From Halocaridina rubra (taxonomy: Eukaryota; Arthropoda; Malacostraca; Decapoda; Atyidae), in contig JAXCGZ010007566.1 of the NCBI GenBank assembly GCA_037179515.1, positions 7,501 through 71,500 of the forward strand: a stretch of 64,000 bases of DNA, written 5' to 3'. Shown one piece after another: positions 34,490 through 47,624 of the stretch; position 1 is the first letter of the stretch, and each line of letters begins with the position of its first letter. Position numbers and translations under genes: made by a program. The notes beneath the pieces were generated by a model that saw nothing but the letters and a program-made list of their open reading frames with translations, was not told the DNA's origin and did not search any database.

Positions 34490-36517
34490 CCTATGCAGTT
34501 AAACAGCAACAAAAATTAAATGACTCACCGTTAAAACATGATTGATAATAGCACATCCTTGCCTAAAGGTACATAGACAGCATGCAAATCAAAATGTCAA
34601 ACTGAAAACATATTATGGTACCTGTGAGTTTATTATTACAATAAAAACTAATTAATGCTAGTTTTGTGTCTACTGTTTCAAGAAAAGCAAACAGATGAAA
34701 TAATGACAGGCAAGAATGACTGGTACAGCAAGAGAGACGGTTGCAAACCCCATGCCTACAAGGTTAGGAGACAATATGCAATACAATGTAACAAGTAAAG
34801 ACCGACCAGAAAACATGAAAGATATCTGCAATGTCATAATTACAACAGGCAGACAGAAGACCTGAGATGGAATTCAAAGCAACAGGAAATGACAGACTGT
34901 AAAAATAAGTATGACTGTAACAAATGTATATTTTCAACAAGGATAGAGAAGACAACAGATTGACAGTCAAAAGGAAATAAACCACGAAATAACAGAACAA
35001 CTTAAAACTTGAATGACAGCTTCATGGGCCGTGTCTACTATGAAGTAAGTTGGAAATATTAAGCTGGGTGGCTCTGATGGAATTTCATCTCTTGAATTCT
35101 ATAATTATTTGACGAGTTGCACACACTTCAAAAATATATATGGTGTACTGACGTACCCTCTGCATAAAACACTCAAGATATATGTTTAGATGACCCAAAA
35201 AATGATTGCAAGTCACAGCTAGACATTGTGAGAATCTAACATTTACCGTGTATGTGACTGAAAACCTTCTTTGGTGTTAAATGTGATATATTCCCAAAGC
35301 ACCTTGGTGTAAAGTTAACATCCTCGTCTACAGACTTGGTACCAAAGAGGAGTTACACACTTCAGTAACTAATAAGACAGAACAATCACTATACATCCAA
35401 AGTTATCACTATTAGTAATAATGAGAGAGGGATACAAACTCATAAAGTACTTACTTATTAAGGAAAATGAGTAACTTCACAGAGTGCATTATCTAATACT
35501 ACTCCTATGCAGTTAAACAGCAACAAAAATTAAATGACTCACCGTTAAAACATGATTGATAATAGCACATCCTTGCCTAAAGGTACATAGACAGCATGCA
35601 AATCAAAATGTCAAACTGAAAACATATTATGGTACATGTGAGTTTATTATTACAATAAAAACTAATTAATGCTAGTTTTGTGTCTACTGTTTCAAGAAAA
35701 GCAAACAGATGAAATAATGACAGGCAAGAATGACTGGTACAGCAAGAGAGACGGTTGCAAACCCCATGCCTACAAGGTTAGGAGACAATATGCAATACAA
35801 TGTAACAAGTAAAGACAGACCAGAAAACATGAAAGATATCTGCAATGTCATAATTACAACAGGCAGACAGAAGACCTGAGATGGAATTCAAAGCAACAGG
35901 AAATGACAGACTGTAAAAATAAGTATGACTGTAACAAATGTATATTTTCAACAAGGATAGAGAAGACAACAGATTGACAGTCAAAAGGAAATAAACCACG
36001 AAATAACAGAACAACTTAAAACTTGAATGACAGCTTCATGGGCCGTGTCTACTATGAAGTAAGTTGGAAATATTAAGCTGGGTGGCTCTGATGGAATTTC
36101 ATCTCTTGAATTCTATAATTATTTGACGAGTTGCACACACTTCAAAAATATATATGGTGTACTGACGTACCCTCTGCATAAAACACTCAAGATATATGTT
36201 TAGATGACCCAAAAAATAATTGCAAGTCACAGCTAGACATTGTGAGAATCTAACATTTACCGTGTATGTGACTGAAAACCTTCTTTGGTGTTAAATGTGA
36301 TATATTCCCAAAGCACCTTGGTGTAAAGTTAACATCCTCGTCTACAGACTTGGTACCAAAGAGGAGTTACACACTTCAGTAACTAATAAGACAGAACAAT
36401 CACTATACATCCAAAGTTATCACTATTAGTAATAATGAGAGAGGGATACAAACTCATAAAGTACTTACTTATTAAGGAAAATGAGTAACTTCACAGAGTG
36501 CATTATCTAATACTACT
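34490..36517. repeat. 1,014-bp tandem duplication
   Basis: Unit 1 (34490-35503) and unit 2 (35504-36517) both run from CCTATGCAGTTAAACAGC to CTAATACTACT. I noticed three differences: C/A near 34620, C/A near 34801 and G/A near 35203, relative to their positions in unit 2. The 78-codon frame in each unit is unsupported as a gene. Either a very recent duplication or an assembly duplication. Confidence 0.93.
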
Positions 36518-37870
<1,353 letters not shown>

Positions 37871-38878
37871 GTGATTACCTAATTGTGATTACCTAATTGT
37901 GTTTACGGGAAAGAGCCCAAAGCTCGTATCTTCCCGTCTCCTGATCGGTTCCATTTTTAGACTTAGTGATACTTATCATACCTGTCCTTAAAACTATGGA
38001 TTGAGGTAGCATTAACTACCTCCTCGCTTAGCGAATTCCAATTATCAACTACTCTTACACTGAAAAAGTATTTCCTTACATCCTGCAAACAAGTTTTCTT
38101 CCGAAGCTTCAAACTATGACCTCTAGTTCTAGAGCCAGCCATATCGAAATATCGATCCCTATCCACTCTATCATAACCATGAAGGAATTTAAAGACTGTC
38201 ACCATATCCCCCCTTACTCTTCTAGCTTCGAGTGATGGCAAGTCTAATTCCCTCAGCCTCTCATCATAACCGAGATTGCGTATTTCTGGCACCAGTTTCG
38301 TGGCATGTCTTTGAACTTTTTCAAGCTTAGCTATGTGCTTTTTCAAGTGCGGATTCCAAAAGGGGGCTGCATATTCGAGTTTTGGCCTCACATAGGTTAC
38401 ATAAATATTTCTGAACATTTCCTTGTCCATGTGCCTGAAGGCTACCCTTACATTTGATAAGAATGCATATGCTGCCCTTACTACGCCATTTATATGTATT
38501 TCTGGAGACAAATCTGCCAATATGTTTACTCCTAGATCTCTCTCATTTTCTGTCTCCTGAAGCTGTACTCCAGCCACCGAGTAGTCAAGCTTGGGCCTTC
38601 TTGCACTTGTACCCATTCTCATTACCTTACATTTTGAGGTATTGAATTTCATTAGCCACTTTTCTGACCACTCATGCAGATTATTTAGATCCTCCTGAAG
38701 TTCTCTACCATTGTTCTCGTTTTTTACTTTCTTCACAATCTTTGCATCATCTGCAAACATATTCATGAATGAATTTACAGACTCTGGTAGGTCATTTACA
38801 TATACAAGGAACAAAAGTGGCCCTAAAACTGAACCCTGTGGAACTCCACTACTAACTCTTCTCCATTCAGACACTGAG
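37871..38878 (-). mobile_element. LINE-B copy B5, 5'-truncated, inside a microsatellite
   Basis: The minus-strand 3' UTR with two tail units begins at 37871 after (TATG)n. The element ends in ORF2 at CACTGAGTG (38878), where (TATG)n resumes. The microsatellite therefore surrounds it on both sides, with CATA in the element's sense strand. Confidence 0.92.
37963..38878 (-). pseudogene. LINE-B5 RT C-terminal fragment
   Basis: About 300 codons remain open, from [17 protein letters not shown] through the catalytic FADDAK to the family terminus DRYDKYH. It matches B3 closely. The endonuclease and the fingers part of the RT are missing because of 5' truncation, so it is a dead fragment despite its open frame. 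Confidence 0.9.
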
Positions 38879-38932
38879 TGTATGTATGTATGTATGTATG
38901 TATGTATGTATGTATGTATGTATGTATGTATG

Positions 38933-38994
<62 letters not shown>
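38879..38994. repeat. (TATG)n(TA)n microsatellite
   Basis: Continuation of the microsatellite interrupted by LINE-B5. Confidence 0.95.
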
Positions 38995-38998
<4 letters not shown>

Positions 38999-39564
38999 TA
39001 CCTTCTAAAGTTATTCATGGTAATAAAATACCATAACATGGCATAAAATTTAAAAACAAAATGAAAAGAAGTGTTTAGTAATTACCTCACAATAAGTAAC
39101 AGCAAAAGCTTAATACAGTACTATAAATTCGAAAGTACCATTATTATTAGAACTTTAACTGTAGTAACGTGGGTGGAAACTGAAAAAATTCTTTTAAGTT
39201 AATAATTATCAAGTGCTGATATACACAAACGAAATTATAATCAATATTGTTTAATGAAGTTTAAGAAAAAAAAAAAACATTCAAATTGATAGTTCAGTAT
39301 GCTAATATCTTTTGTCTCAAAACTCTGAGCTTTTGATAATAGTTACATAATGTGGAACTACCACAAGTGACAGCTATAAAAAATATTACATTTTCATGGC
39401 ATCAAGCATATAAATTTACTCTGTCAATACAACAAATAATAAAGACAAAAAACTCCATTTATGTAATAAGATGGCTATTGAGACATTAAAACAAAAATAA
39501 GACTAAGGCTGGCTGGCTTACTGAAGGAATCCTAATAGAATACTAATCATTTCACATGTTACAT

Positions 39565-39714
39565 CACTATTGGTTCCCATTTGGGGTGATCACAGATGGA
39601 GTAAAGCAGAGGAATTAAGGCTTGATGCCCTTCGTATCACCCTACCGTGGGCTAAAATGCAGGTCCGTCACCTCCCGAGCAAAGTATGTAACTGCTACGC
39701 TAAGGCGGTCCCAT
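39565..39714 (-). mobile_element. tRNA-derived SINE (family shared with 49.6 kb)
   Basis: Minus strand: the head GGACCGCCTTAGCGTAGCAG at 39714 is tRNA-like. The body, read on the plus strand, includes GGAATTAAGGCTTGATGCCC, matching the copy at 49559-49722 (GAAATTAAGGCTAGGTGCCC) and a TCACTATTG block at its end. No functional tRNA. Confidence 0.55.
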
Positions 39715-40302
39715 AAAATCTTAAAAGAAAATAATTTTCAATAATTCAGATTAGTGAACAACATGCACCTAAACTCTTATTTACAGTAACTAAAAGATTC
39801 TTCTATAGAGGCACATATCCTCCAACATTAATGTAAGTCATACCGTTAAATAATTATGCTTTCATTAATTATCAATTACTGAACTCTCCATAGCACTTTG
39901 GCAAATACCAAATGATTCTGCAATTAACAATAAATACATATACACAAAGCAACACTGATAAAGAACACAAGAACATATACTCAGAACATTATGATATAGA
40001 GAATCGTGAAAGGCCCATTATACATTTAAAAATATCAATGTTCTAAGAAACTACAGTATATATAAAACAGTGGTTGTAACTTGGAAAAGTGTCTAATGAT
40101 AATTGAGTGTGTGTGATTAGCATGCATTTTGAATATAACCTAAAGAATATTGCAAATATTTCTGATTACTATTAGCATAACATTGCTTAACAGACCTTTC
40201 CCCACATGAAACATCCATCACAGTATATATTCATATACAAAAGTATCTGAAACCTATTTTTGAAAATATTATCCATGAACTAACTTGCATTGTGTAATAT
40301 AT
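39715..40302. other. Interval with no recognisable gene
   Basis: AT-rich sequence between a SINE and the 3' end of LINE-C. Nothing further seen. Confidence 0.55.
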
Positions 40303-41416
40303 ATTTTATGAGTGTGACAACGGGACAGGTAAGAAAACTGCCCTCAACAGGCCCAGGTATCAAGAAAACATTACAATGAAGAAATAGTAGAAGTTTAAGA
40401 ACAAGGCAGAAATAAGGGAATGATACACAATAGGAAATTGACAGGCTGAAAGAATAGTCGAAGTATTGAGGATCTAGAGATATGGCAGGATTAGGCCCTG
40501 AGATGATGATAGATCAGCACATTGAAGGAAGATACAGCATAAGAATTGGGAAAGACAAAAGGAAGATGAGAGTTCCAAAGTCTGGAGGTAGATGGGAAGA
40601 AGCAGTCACTGCACTGACCATTGCACGAGCTACAGATCTCCTTACAGAACCTGTGAGATTGGGCTACTTGGCAAGTGTTTTGCTGCCTCAGCAGAGGGGG
40701 AGGATGCAATTGGCCAATTCATCTGAGCAGTGATAGAAGAGAGAAAGGGAAGATATCTTACAGTGTCGAGATATTTGGATTATGTGACTCCTCCAAGAGA
40801 AGTTAGAGGCTATTGGGTTTCCAAATATGTTAATAGAATAAAGGTAGTAAATTTTGTTACTTTCAGAGACAATGGGGCTTTCAGGAGTAGAAGATAGAGA
40901 GATAGCCAGAAACTGTCTTGGAGACATTAAATTTTGGTGCCACTCAGATACTCTCTGTAAATTGGAGCAGAGAATTGAAGAAAGTGAAACTAGACAGACT
41001 GTGGGTAGCAAATGAAGATTGTGAAGAGAAGGCAGAGGAAAAAGGAAGGGTAGAATCGTCAGCAAAGAATTAGAAAGGAAAGGAGAATGGGGACTGGAGA
41101 AGATCGTTGATAAGGAGAAGGAAAAGAGTAGGTTAAAGAATAGAACCCTGTAGAATGCCACTGGTAATTAGGAATGAGCTAGATGTTGCACCATCAACAA
41201 CCACAGATATGAAATGGTCTGAGTGAAAATTGGAAAACAGAGAACAGAGAGAAGGGGTAAAGCCATAAGCAGGAAGTTTGGCCAACAGAGCATTGTGCCA
41301 CAAAGTGCCAAGAGCCTTAGAGATATCAAGGGCGATAACAAAGGATTCCCTAGAGTTCTTAAAAGAAGATGACCATACTTGAGTAAGATACGACAGGAGG
41401 TCACCAGTGAATCTTG

Positions 41417-42003
41417 TTGTTGTTTGAGGTTAAAGCCAACCTTGTGTTGGCACGGGCCCTTGTTCAAAGAACGGCCCGTAGGTTAGAGGTTATACCTCTT
41501 GGTTTGTTTTTTCACCTTGGTGGTTCGAAAGTTTCCAAGGTGGTGAGATGTGTGTCCATGTTGTCAAGTATGTCCTTAACAATTTTGGCTGCATGAACTG
41601 TCGCATTGGGGTGTTGTGGTTCCATGTTTAATCCGTTCCTTAAGCTGTTTGTCTTTGGACATTCTAAAAGATAATGCAACAGGGCCTTATCAGTTGTCTT
41701 GCGACAGTGTGCACACTCTTTTCTGGGGTTCTCAATAATTTCCCAGCAGCATTTGTAGCCTAGCCTGAGTCTAGCTATCGTGACAGCCAGACTCCTTGGG
41801 GTGTACTTGGATACCGGTGAGGGCTCAAGTTTTGTTGCTTCCCTGTACCACGTGGCAGAGTGGGAGCTTTTGTTGACCCAGTAGTTGTGGTTTTCCTGCT
41901 TTGATCTCTGTAGTGCCTGCTTGGTTTTTTATTTGTATTGTTGAAGACTGGGTTGTATAGAGTGCTGCATGCTGTGGCATAAGACGGCATCCTTGGCAAG
42001 TTG
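41417..42003 (-). mobile_element. LINE-D 3' fragment inserted in LINE-C1
   Basis: The insert is flanked by the 11-base direct repeat AGTGAATCTTG (41406-41416 and 42004-42014). In minus orientation it encodes the end of a LINE polyprotein with a zinc-knuckle-like region (RLGYKCCWEIIENP, ECAHC, ALLHYLLECPKT) and ends in a CAACAACAA tail. 5'-truncated; family not otherwise present in the window. Confidence 0.8.
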
Positions 42004-42480
42004 AGTGAATCTTGCCTTGTGGAAGCCATACTGGTAATCAGAAATAAGCAAGTTAGATTCAAGATGATTCAAGACTTTAGAATTGAGCGACTTCAAATAC
42101 TTTAGCGATAGCAGAGAGTAGGCAATAGGTCGGTAATTACAAAAAATAGAGTAGTCACCCTGTTTAGGAAGAGCCTGAACTAGAGCGTGATCCCAAGATG
42201 AAGGATAGATATTAGTTGAGAGAATGAGGCAAAAAAGATGGTAAAGCTCAGGAGCCAGTTAATCTGCAAACTCCTTAGGGAACCTTACAGGTATACCATC
42301 TATTCCATATGCATTGTTCAACTTCAGAATGCATAAAACTGTATGGACTTTGCATGTTGAAAGAATAAGGGAGGGCATTGAGTTAGAAAGGGGTAAAGTA
42401 CAAGGAACATGTGTGACAGAATCACTTATGGAAGTCAGTTGAAAAACGAGAGCCAAAGAGAGTGGTTTTGTCAGTGGGAG

Positions 42481-43733
42481 AGCAAGCTTAATATCTCTAA
42501 GGCTTTTAACAGAGTCTGGCACAAGGCTCTGTTGGCCAAACTCCCTGCCTATGGCTTTACCCCTTGTCTCTATTCTTTGATTTCCAGTTTTCTTTCTGAC
42601 CATATTATTCTGTAGTTGTTAACGGTGCAAATCTAGCCTATTCCCTGTTACTAGTGGTGATCCACAGGGCTCTGTTCTTTCACCTAATCTGTTCCCTCTA
42701 TTCATCAATGATCTTCTACAATCCCAATCTTCCTCTCTTCTACACGCCTATGCCGACGATTCTACCATTCACTTTTCCTCTGCCTTTTCTTCACACCCTT
42801 CATCTGCTCGTAATCAGTCCTTCTTCTACTCTCAACTCTGATTTGCAGAGGGTATCTGAGTGGGGCAGCAAAAATTTAGTTAAATTTAATGCTTCCAAGA
42901 CAGTTTATGGCTGTCTCTTTATCTTCTCCTCCTGATAGCACTATTCTCTTCGAAATTAACGAAATTCGCCCTCTTAATTCTATCAATATATTAGGAATCA
43001 CATAATCCAAAAATATAAATTTGCATCCAATAATATTGGGGGTTCTGTTTCGTTTTCGTCATTACTTTTCCTCTTTAGTTACCTAAAATCTATAAAGGTC
43101 ATATCCGTCCCTGCTTAGAATACTGCTCACACATATGGGGTGCCTCTTCCTATACTTATCTCCTTGATAGGGTTGAATTTAAGCCAGCCAGGCTCATTAA
43201 TGATCCTTCTCTTACTTCTAACCTGGATTCTCTCTCTCTTCTCTGTATAGTATCATGCCTTTCTCTTTTCTATCGCTACTACTTCCATCGCTGCTCAGAT
43301 GAGTTGGCGAGTTACATTCCTCCCCCACTGCCAAGGCCGTGTAACACTCGCCAAGCAGGCTCGTCTCATAGGTACTGTGTGGAGATTTGTAGCTCGCGGA
43401 TTGGTCGGTGCAGTGACTGCTTCTTTCCATCTACCTCCAGACTCTGGGACTCTCTTCCTCCTTCTGTCTTTCCAAATTCTTATAATCTATTTTCTTTCAA
43501 AAAGCAGATCTATCGTCATCTCAGGGCCTAATCTTCCATATCTCTAGGTCCACGATACTTTGATTAATTTTTCAGTCTGTCCTTTTCCTTTTTGTATCAA
43601 TATCTCATTTCTGCATTGTCCATAACCTTTTTCTTTTGCTTCGTGTTAATGTTTTCTCCTGCCTGAACCTTTATTGATGAGGGCAGTATTTTTGCCTGTT
43701 CTGGTGTCACTCATAAAAAAAAAATAAAAAAAG
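42481..43733 (+). mobile_element. LINE-C copy C2 (plus) inserted in C1
   Basis: Plus-strand 3' half of the same family, starting at the ISKAFNRVWHKALLAKLP block and ending in an A-rich tail (about 43713-43733). It separates two pieces of C1 that are contiguous in the protein, so it landed in C1. A target duplication is not clear. Confidence 0.8.
42484..43547 (+). pseudogene. LINE-C2 RT fragment
   Basis: RT blocks ISKAFNRVWHKALLAKLPAYGF, a degraded SGDPQGSV-like segment near 42655-42675 and the catalytic YADDSTIH at about 42749-42772 are visible. The C-terminal region follows, with LQRVSEWGSKNLVKFNASKT, an ARLI..YCVEICSS segment and SRLWDSLPPSVFPNS. Frameshifts near 42615, 42790 and 42935, among others, break the frame. 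Same family as C1, which reads SRLWNSHLPFVFPNS at the matching place. Confidence 0.75.
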
Positions 43734-44829
43734 GTATAGAACCATCAAGATAATGAGAGGGAGAGAGCGTGAGTTACAAAAGTTTTTGGCTAAGGACCAG
43801 AAACATATATCAGTGGGAGATGAGTTAAGGTCATCAACTCTCCTTCTTAAAAAGGAAGCTTTAGATCTTCGAATCTGAGCAGTACAGCAATTACTGGCTG
43901 AGTAAGTTAAATCAGAAGGAAAGGATTTGTATGACTGGTATGCCTTCTCCGTCTTGAAAAGCCATGGAGCATGCGTAGTCAAACCAAGGATCAGGAGGAG
44001 AAAAAGTTTTCATAGAGGAGGGGATGAATGCCTCCATTACGGGGTTATGATATCAGTAGCCACCTGATCAGGGATGCGGGTCCAAAAGTAGTAGTCATCC
44101 CATGGGCAGTCAAAGAGAGCGTTATGGATATCATCACATTGAGTATGCTCAAAGATTGAGATCAAAGATCGGTCATATTTACCAAGAGTAGAAAGTACAG
44201 AATAAGAATAGTTTGAAGGATTAGAAGTAAACTAAAGGCCAAGATATTAAATAGCATGCATACATATACATAATACTGATATATAACATAGATAAATAGA
44301 ACAAGTGAGGTAACATGAGGACACGACAGTACTACATGTATATAACAGTGGAAATTATCAGTCATCACTACTACAAACAATTACAGTTTCGAGCTCTGTA
44401 ATTCATCTCAAGTTCAACTTATCTGAACATTTGATATACATACTTAACATCATAAGTTAATTGATACAAAAAATTATGAAACCAAATTACGAAGAATATT
44501 TTTTATTTTAACAGTATTAGGAAAATATTTGTGACACCAGGTTTCAGAATCAGGAAAATATTTTTTATTTTGAATATGTTTAAGAATATTTACAGTATTG
44601 GATTTCAGAAGTTCACATTAATGACACATTAACTTATTTATGTAGTATCACTGAAACCACCTGATATGAACTGCAGTGAAGAGAAAAAATTAATTTCACT
44701 GTATCATTATATATAAATATCCATAAATAAAACCTTTTTGAATGCTTAATTAATGGCAAGAAATGTTTCAGTAAATGTTTTCAGTTGTTTGCTGTTTCAT
44801 ATAGAACTAATAATCCCCAATCTAGTAGG

Positions 44830-44940
44830 AGTGGACACACACAGGTTGGAGTTGTGGTATTGTGGTTGGACGCCCTTCCTAGCACCCCACAGTAGGCACA
44901 ATTGAGCTCCAACCACAGCGCTACTGCTTTCCCTTAAACT
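44830..44940 (-). mobile_element. SINE fragment
   Basis: Minus strand: GGGAAAGCAGTAGCGCTGTGG head and a GGGGTGCTAGGAAGGGCGTCC body block that resembles the other tRNA-derived SINEs here (GGAAGGGTATCC at 21.8 kb). Partial and diverged. Confidence 0.4.
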
Positions 44941-45373
44941 TTAACAAGTAAATGGTCAAACTGTAATATAAAATTTTAAAAAATAAGAATTCTAAAGCCT
45001 CTATTAATCCAATTTGTTTTTCAGTCTTAACGTTCTCTGAAATACAATTATCCACTTGGAGAATTTGTCAGTTCTTAGCCCAAAGGGAATTATGTTAAAA
45101 TGCTCTGAAAAATTACAGACCAAATTGCAGTGCAAAATAGTAAAACAATGCAAATTCAGAAATAGGAAAGGCCAAGACAGCTTGGTGTTCAATGTTCCTT
45201 GTGTTACAATTTTTTCCTAATCCTACATCTACACCAAATATTCTGGCATATTTTTTCACACATCTCTTACTGTTTCTTCACATGTGACAAATCACAACAT
45301 TCCCCATCTCTGAATCTCTTTCCTTTTCTTTGTTCATCTCAGTGACATAACAGTGAAAAAATTCTATACTCAC
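44941..45373. other. Putative intron sequence
   Basis: AT-rich DNA downstream of the candidate second exon. No repeat family recognised. Confidence 0.4.
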
Positions 45374-45498
45374 CTCCCATTTGTAGCAGATGTATTTCCA
45401 AGATTAATTGTACAGAGTTCCGTTTCTGACAGCTGACAAACTGGATTCTGATGCAAGTTGGAAAACACTTAAATTCGATCCTAGGTCCCCCTTCAATC
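45374..45498 (-). CDS. Candidate host-gene exon 2 (125 bp)
   Basis: Minus strand: the acceptor ATATATTTTTAG ends at 45499 and the donor GTGAGTATAG begins at 45373. The 125 bases between stay open in the one frame that continues exon 1 (47257-47483): exon 1 ends with two bases of a Ser codon, completed by the first G of this exon. The segment reads IEGGPRIEFKCFPTCIRI, then QFVSCQKRNSVQLILEI, and leaves one base over. I do not recognise the protein. The agreement of acceptor, donor, phase and open frame is the evidence; a chance match is still possible because introns here are AT-rich. Confidence 0.4.
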
Positions 45499-45886
45499 CT
45501 AAAAATATATACAGTACTCTAAAATGTACAAAAATAATCTAAGTTCTTAATCTAATACATAAAAATAGTAAAAGTACACTATACAGTATTGCATACCTTT
45601 ACTACTTTAGTTGGTGTGCATCTGGAAAACTTCAGCCCCAATATCTAACTTACGGTCGAACGGCTTAACACCAGTGAATGAGCACAAAAACAAGGTTGTG
45701 ACGCTTTTTCTTTCCTTTCCCATTTTTCATGGCATTAAACTACCTTTTGCTTTCACCTGAAACAACAGGAGGCACACTGGGATGCACCGTCAATACTGAT
45801 CATTCAGTCAAAGCAATCATAACATCTTAATGATGAAAGTATGTATCCATAGCAAATGAGCATGATAAACAATATGGCAGATGAGA

Positions 45887-45937
45887 GGTTGAGAAGCAAT
45901 GCCTTTACAATGGGTTGAGAAGCAATGCCTTTACAAT
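45887..45937. repeat. 26-bp tandem duplication
   Basis: GGTTGAGAAGCAATGCC followed by TTTACAATG occurs twice back to back. Within the putative intron. Confidence 0.85.
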
Positions 45938-46003
45938 GGCGCTTCTCTTAAAAATGCGTTCTTATAGTGCTGTGCTTTTGGTTTCTCTTTTTCCAAAATT
46001 TGT

Positions 46004-46450
46004 ATTTGGTAACTTTGTAAATAAATTATATCTAATTCCTTCTAATAACCAAATACATAAAAAAATAAATAAATAAATAAACCATTACCTTGATATATTC
46101 GTATACAACAATGCCATGTGACTATTCTTTCACCAACCTCAACAAACTCTTTGCATAAATATCGTATTTACAGTTATGTATTTGGCAATTTTGTAAATAA
46201 ATTAAGACTAATTCTTTCAAATAAAAAATACAAACACAAATAAATACATATAACCATTAACTTGATACAGTATACGTATACAACAATGCCTTGTGACTAT
46301 TGTCCGGCCAACCTCAACAAACCTTTTTGCATAAAGATTGTATTTATGGCTATGTATAAATTAAATCTAATGCCTTCAAATAACCAAATACATAAACAAA
46401 TAAATAAATAAAGCCATTAACTTGATATACGTATACGTTTAGAACAGTGT
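46004..46450. repeat. ~170-bp tandem repeat, 2.6 copies
   Basis: Units start near 46004, 46176 and 46345. Each holds a TTTGTAAATAAATTA-like block, AAATACATAAA, CCATTA(A/C)CTTGATA, a CGTATACAACAATGCC block and CAACCTCAACAAAC. Moderately diverged. Within the putative intron. Confidence 0.8.
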
Positions 46451-47256
46451 TGCTACATGTGAATTTGTCTGAAAGGCACACAAACTGTTCAGTGCACGAA
46501 GTTTGAATTTATCGCACAAGCCAGGTAGGTAAAAAAATTTATTTATTTAAAAATTAATTTATTAATTATATATTTTGGCCCATGATGTAACGGCGGAACA
46601 ACGTAAAACGGGGACACCCTGTATTCCAAAAGGCGTCCAGCAGAGTAACCTGTAAGTAAATAAGATAGTTATATTTTGATCATCTAAGAGGCAAGAAGTT
46701 CACAAGATTTTAAAAACCTCAAGATAATCTCAAGCACAGAGCTAGAAGACACTGAATCTCATTTCCATCTAAATCCAATACTTTAAAACCTAGTCATCTA
46801 TAGAAATCAATAAAGTTTTTCTTAAGTTTTTATCCATATCCCGCCCAAAGATCTTCCTTCACTTTTACAAAATACATATACAATATCCACAATCCCCAGG
46901 ATAAAATTTCGATTTTCAGAATGACCTAAACAAATTTCTAAAACTAATTCTACTCTTATTGCAATACCCAATACTTTATATTACAGTATTAAGTTTACAA
47001 ATATTTATGAACTACCTAGTTACGAACATTCAGAGATATGAGCACAGACCTACCCATTATCTACCATGTATTAATGTATATATTACTTTACTGTATTAGT
47101 ATATTATTATTACAGTATTAAAACTCTTTAATACTGTATACTTTATATTTTATGAATTAGTTAAGTGTCTTTAGCCAAATTATCTGTACATTACTGCAAA
47201 TGTATGTACTGTGAAGTACTTTTTTTTTAACCTAAACACAACTTATAAACACTTAC

Positions 47257-47483
47257 GATCGAACGGATATTTCACAAGCTACTGCTCTATCTCCATTCTT
47301 CACCTTTACTTCACAAATACCCCAGTAATCATAGTTCATATTTCTGTTACTGTCACCTCCAGTAGCACCACTATACTCACTGTTTACATCAGCTGATTCT
47401 TGTCCGCCATCATAACCTTCTGTATCACTTACCACTTTCAATTCTTCTTTGTCCTGCATCTTAATTCCTTTTCTCCTCGTCAT
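47257..47483 (-). CDS. Candidate host-gene first coding exon
   Basis: Minus-strand ATG at 47483 opens 75 complete codons plus two bases, ending at a strong donor, GTAAGTG (starts 47256). The sequence is acidic and polar (KMQDKEELKVVSDTEGYDGG, then ESADVNSEYSGA) and ends in a more folded-looking GICEVKVKNGDRAVACEIS. Composition differs from the LINE debris around it and there is no repeat similarity elsewhere in the window. The stop directly after the donor (TAA inside GTAAGT) is what an intron would give. Joining to 45374-45498 keeps the frame open. Product not recognised. An E2F-like site and CCAAT lie about 130 bases upstream. Confidence 0.5.
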
Positions 47484-47610
47484 ATTACCTTTACTTAAGC
47501 TCAGCTTCCTATCCCAATATATATTAATATATAATGGTGGAAAATTTCCTATCTTTAATCACAGATATAGAGCAAAAACAATGAGTACCTCAAACACCAC
47601 CAACACTTGA

Positions 47611-47624
47611 ATTTCCCGCCAATC
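47611..47624. promoter_or_regulatory. E2F-like and CCAAT motifs
   Basis: ATTTCCCGCCAATC holds an E2F-type TTTCCCGCC overlapping CCAAT, about 130 bases upstream of the ATG at 47483. It is one of few GC-rich spots in an AT-rich region, so it could mark the promoter of the candidate minus-strand gene. Motif match only. Confidence 0.3.

Larger units (their letters stand above)
40303..44225 (-). mobile_element. LINE-C copy C1 (minus), interrupted twice
   Basis: The 3' end is near 40303 (CACACTCATAAAAT in sense) and matches the 3' end of C2. Reading minus from 44225: endonuclease end, linker, then (after insert C2 at 42481-43733) the RT start, then (after the LINE-D insert at 41417-42003) the RT core and C-terminus. 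5'-truncated within the endonuclease. Confidence 0.8.
40491..44225 (-). pseudogene. LINE-C1 ORF2 remnant in three pieces
   Basis: Piece 1 (44225-43735): endonuclease end and linker, with YSYSVLSTLGKYDRSLIS, CPWDDYYFW, KPWF-like and FWSLAKNFCN segments. Piece 2 (42480-42015): RT start, with LTSISDSVTHVP, GIDGIPVRFPKEFA and a PKQGD...NYRPIA block. Piece 3 (41416-40491): ISKALG, LLAKLPAYGFTPSLCS and VVVDGATSS-like segments, then the C-terminal LQRVSEW, RFCKEICSS and SRLWNSHLP regions. Multiple stops and frameshifts. Assignment is by the order of RT blocks; the clade is not assigned. The plus-strand frame at 40482-40733 is its shadow. Confidence 0.75.

Noticed and set aside
34764..36014. Two identical 78-codon minus-strand frames as a duplicated gene
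   Set aside because: They are identical only because the 1,014-bp unit is duplicated. The sequence is hydrophobic AT-rich translation with no recognised domain or splice context.
40482..40733. 83-codon plus-strand frame as a gene
   Set aside because: Shadow of the LINE-C1 C-terminal region on the minus strand.
42259..42603. 114-codon minus-strand frame as an independent gene
   Set aside because: Its first third is antisense of LINE-C2 and the rest is the start of the LINE-C1 RT; the frame crosses an insertion junction.
46590..46622. Right end of a mariner-like element (GGGGACACCCTGTA)
   Set aside because: The end looks convincing, but I could not find a matching inverted left end within a reasonable distance.
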